A DNA stretch of 6,126 nucleotides from JAYZVT01 sp050248375 (lineage in GTDB: Bacteria; Pseudomonadota; Alphaproteobacteria; Rhizobiales; Methyloligellaceae): the NCBI GenBank assembly GCA_050248375.1, contig JBFWSL010000221.1:1-6126 (forward strand). The letters are read 5' to 3'. The notes beneath the pieces were generated by a model. That model ran no database searches, was not told where the DNA came from, and worked only from the letters and a program-made list of their open reading frames with translations. Below are positions 5,898 through 6,126 of the stretch, piece after piece. Made by a program: the position numbers and the translations under genes. Each line of letters begins with the position of its first letter. Position 1 is the first letter of the stretch.

Positions 5898-6126
5898 ATG
5901 CGGCGAGTCGTCCGCCTGTCATGGCTGCCTTGCCTGCTGGCCATGTTGCTTGCCGGACAGCCCGCGGGCGCGGCGCCCGGCAGCATGGTCCCGGTCAGTG
6001 ACGTGTCCGCTGCCGCCGCGCCGCCTGTCAGGCTCGCCCAGCAGTATTATTATTCGCCTTATTCCCCCTATGCGCCCCACTACCAGCCCTATCAGCAACC
6101 CCAGCCGCGGGTGCAGCGCTGGCGCC
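5898..6126 (+). CDS. Secreted Tyr/Pro/Gln-rich protein, 5' part only
   Basis: The ATG at 5898 opens a frame that runs off the right edge; 76 codons are visible. GGGAG (5888-5892) lies 5 bases upstream. Residues 1 to about 25 are a good signal peptide: MRRVVRLSW, a Leu/Ala core, then AGA before APG. The exported part begins Ala/Pro/Val-rich and then becomes a low-complexity stretch (QQYYYSPYSPYAPHYQPYQQ) followed by PQPRVQRWR. Such Tyr/Pro/Gln spacers often precede a folded domain in envelope proteins, but no domain is reached here and I do not recognise the family. It is on the same strand as its neighbours, but the terminator at 5581-5605 suggests its own transcript. Confidence 0.75.
   Translation, partial: MRRVVRLSWLPCLLAMLLAGQPAGAAPGSMVPVSDVSAAAAPPVRLAQQYYYSPYSPYAPHYQPYQQPQPRVQRWR

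Noticed and set aside
5378..5986. Minus-strand open frames across the non-coding stretch (one of 202 codons, one of 91 codons at 5647-5922)
   Set aside because: The longer one reads through the terminator hairpin and into the cytochrome gene; the shorter has no ribosome binding site or known motif and overlaps the start of the secreted protein gene. A decayed gene remnant cannot be fully excluded.

Overview
This is a GC-rich window from a proteobacterium, most likely an alphaproteobacterium. That placement is inferred from base composition and from the class II cytochrome c followed by an ADH-type diheme cytochrome; no taxonomic marker is present. Every supported gene lies on the + strand, and every one that can be judged is exported or membrane-anchored, so the region is dedicated to the cell envelope and periplasm.

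Layout: (1) positions 3-209 hold the C-terminal end of a class II cytochrome c (cytochrome c' / c-556 type) with its heme motif next to the C-terminus. (2) A 65-bp gap carries a strong 11-bp hairpin without a T-run, then a strong Shine-Dalgarno. (3) 275-1225 encodes a membrane-anchored or secreted diheme cytochrome c. (4) Its stop overlaps the start (ATGA) of 1222-2796, a secreted caspase-like (peptidase C14 / metacaspase-type) protein with an intact His/Cys dyad, an EF-hand-like calcium loop and a C-terminal DUF4384-like domain. (5) A 190-bp gap contains an inverted repeat and a doubtful 40-codon ORF. (6) 2987-5539 encodes a large secreted cytochrome with a Pro/Ala/Glu-rich spacer, a cytochrome c domain, a large uncharacterised region with a second CxxCH, and a DUF4384-like domain like that of the caspase protein. 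(7) A clear rho-independent hairpin terminator follows at 5581-5605. (8) About 300 bp with no convincing gene ends in a small hairpin. (9) 5898 to the window end is the start of a secreted Tyr/Pro/Gln-rich protein that runs off the edge.

The most striking point is a caspase-fold protease translationally coupled to one c-type cytochrome and flanked by two more. One of these shares a C-terminal domain type with the protease. All appear to act outside the cytoplasm. This suggests a periplasmic system joining heme/redox chemistry to calcium-sensitive proteolysis. It superficially resembles the cytochrome c/caspase pairing of mitochondrial apoptosis, but no mechanistic or evolutionary link can be shown from this sequence alone.
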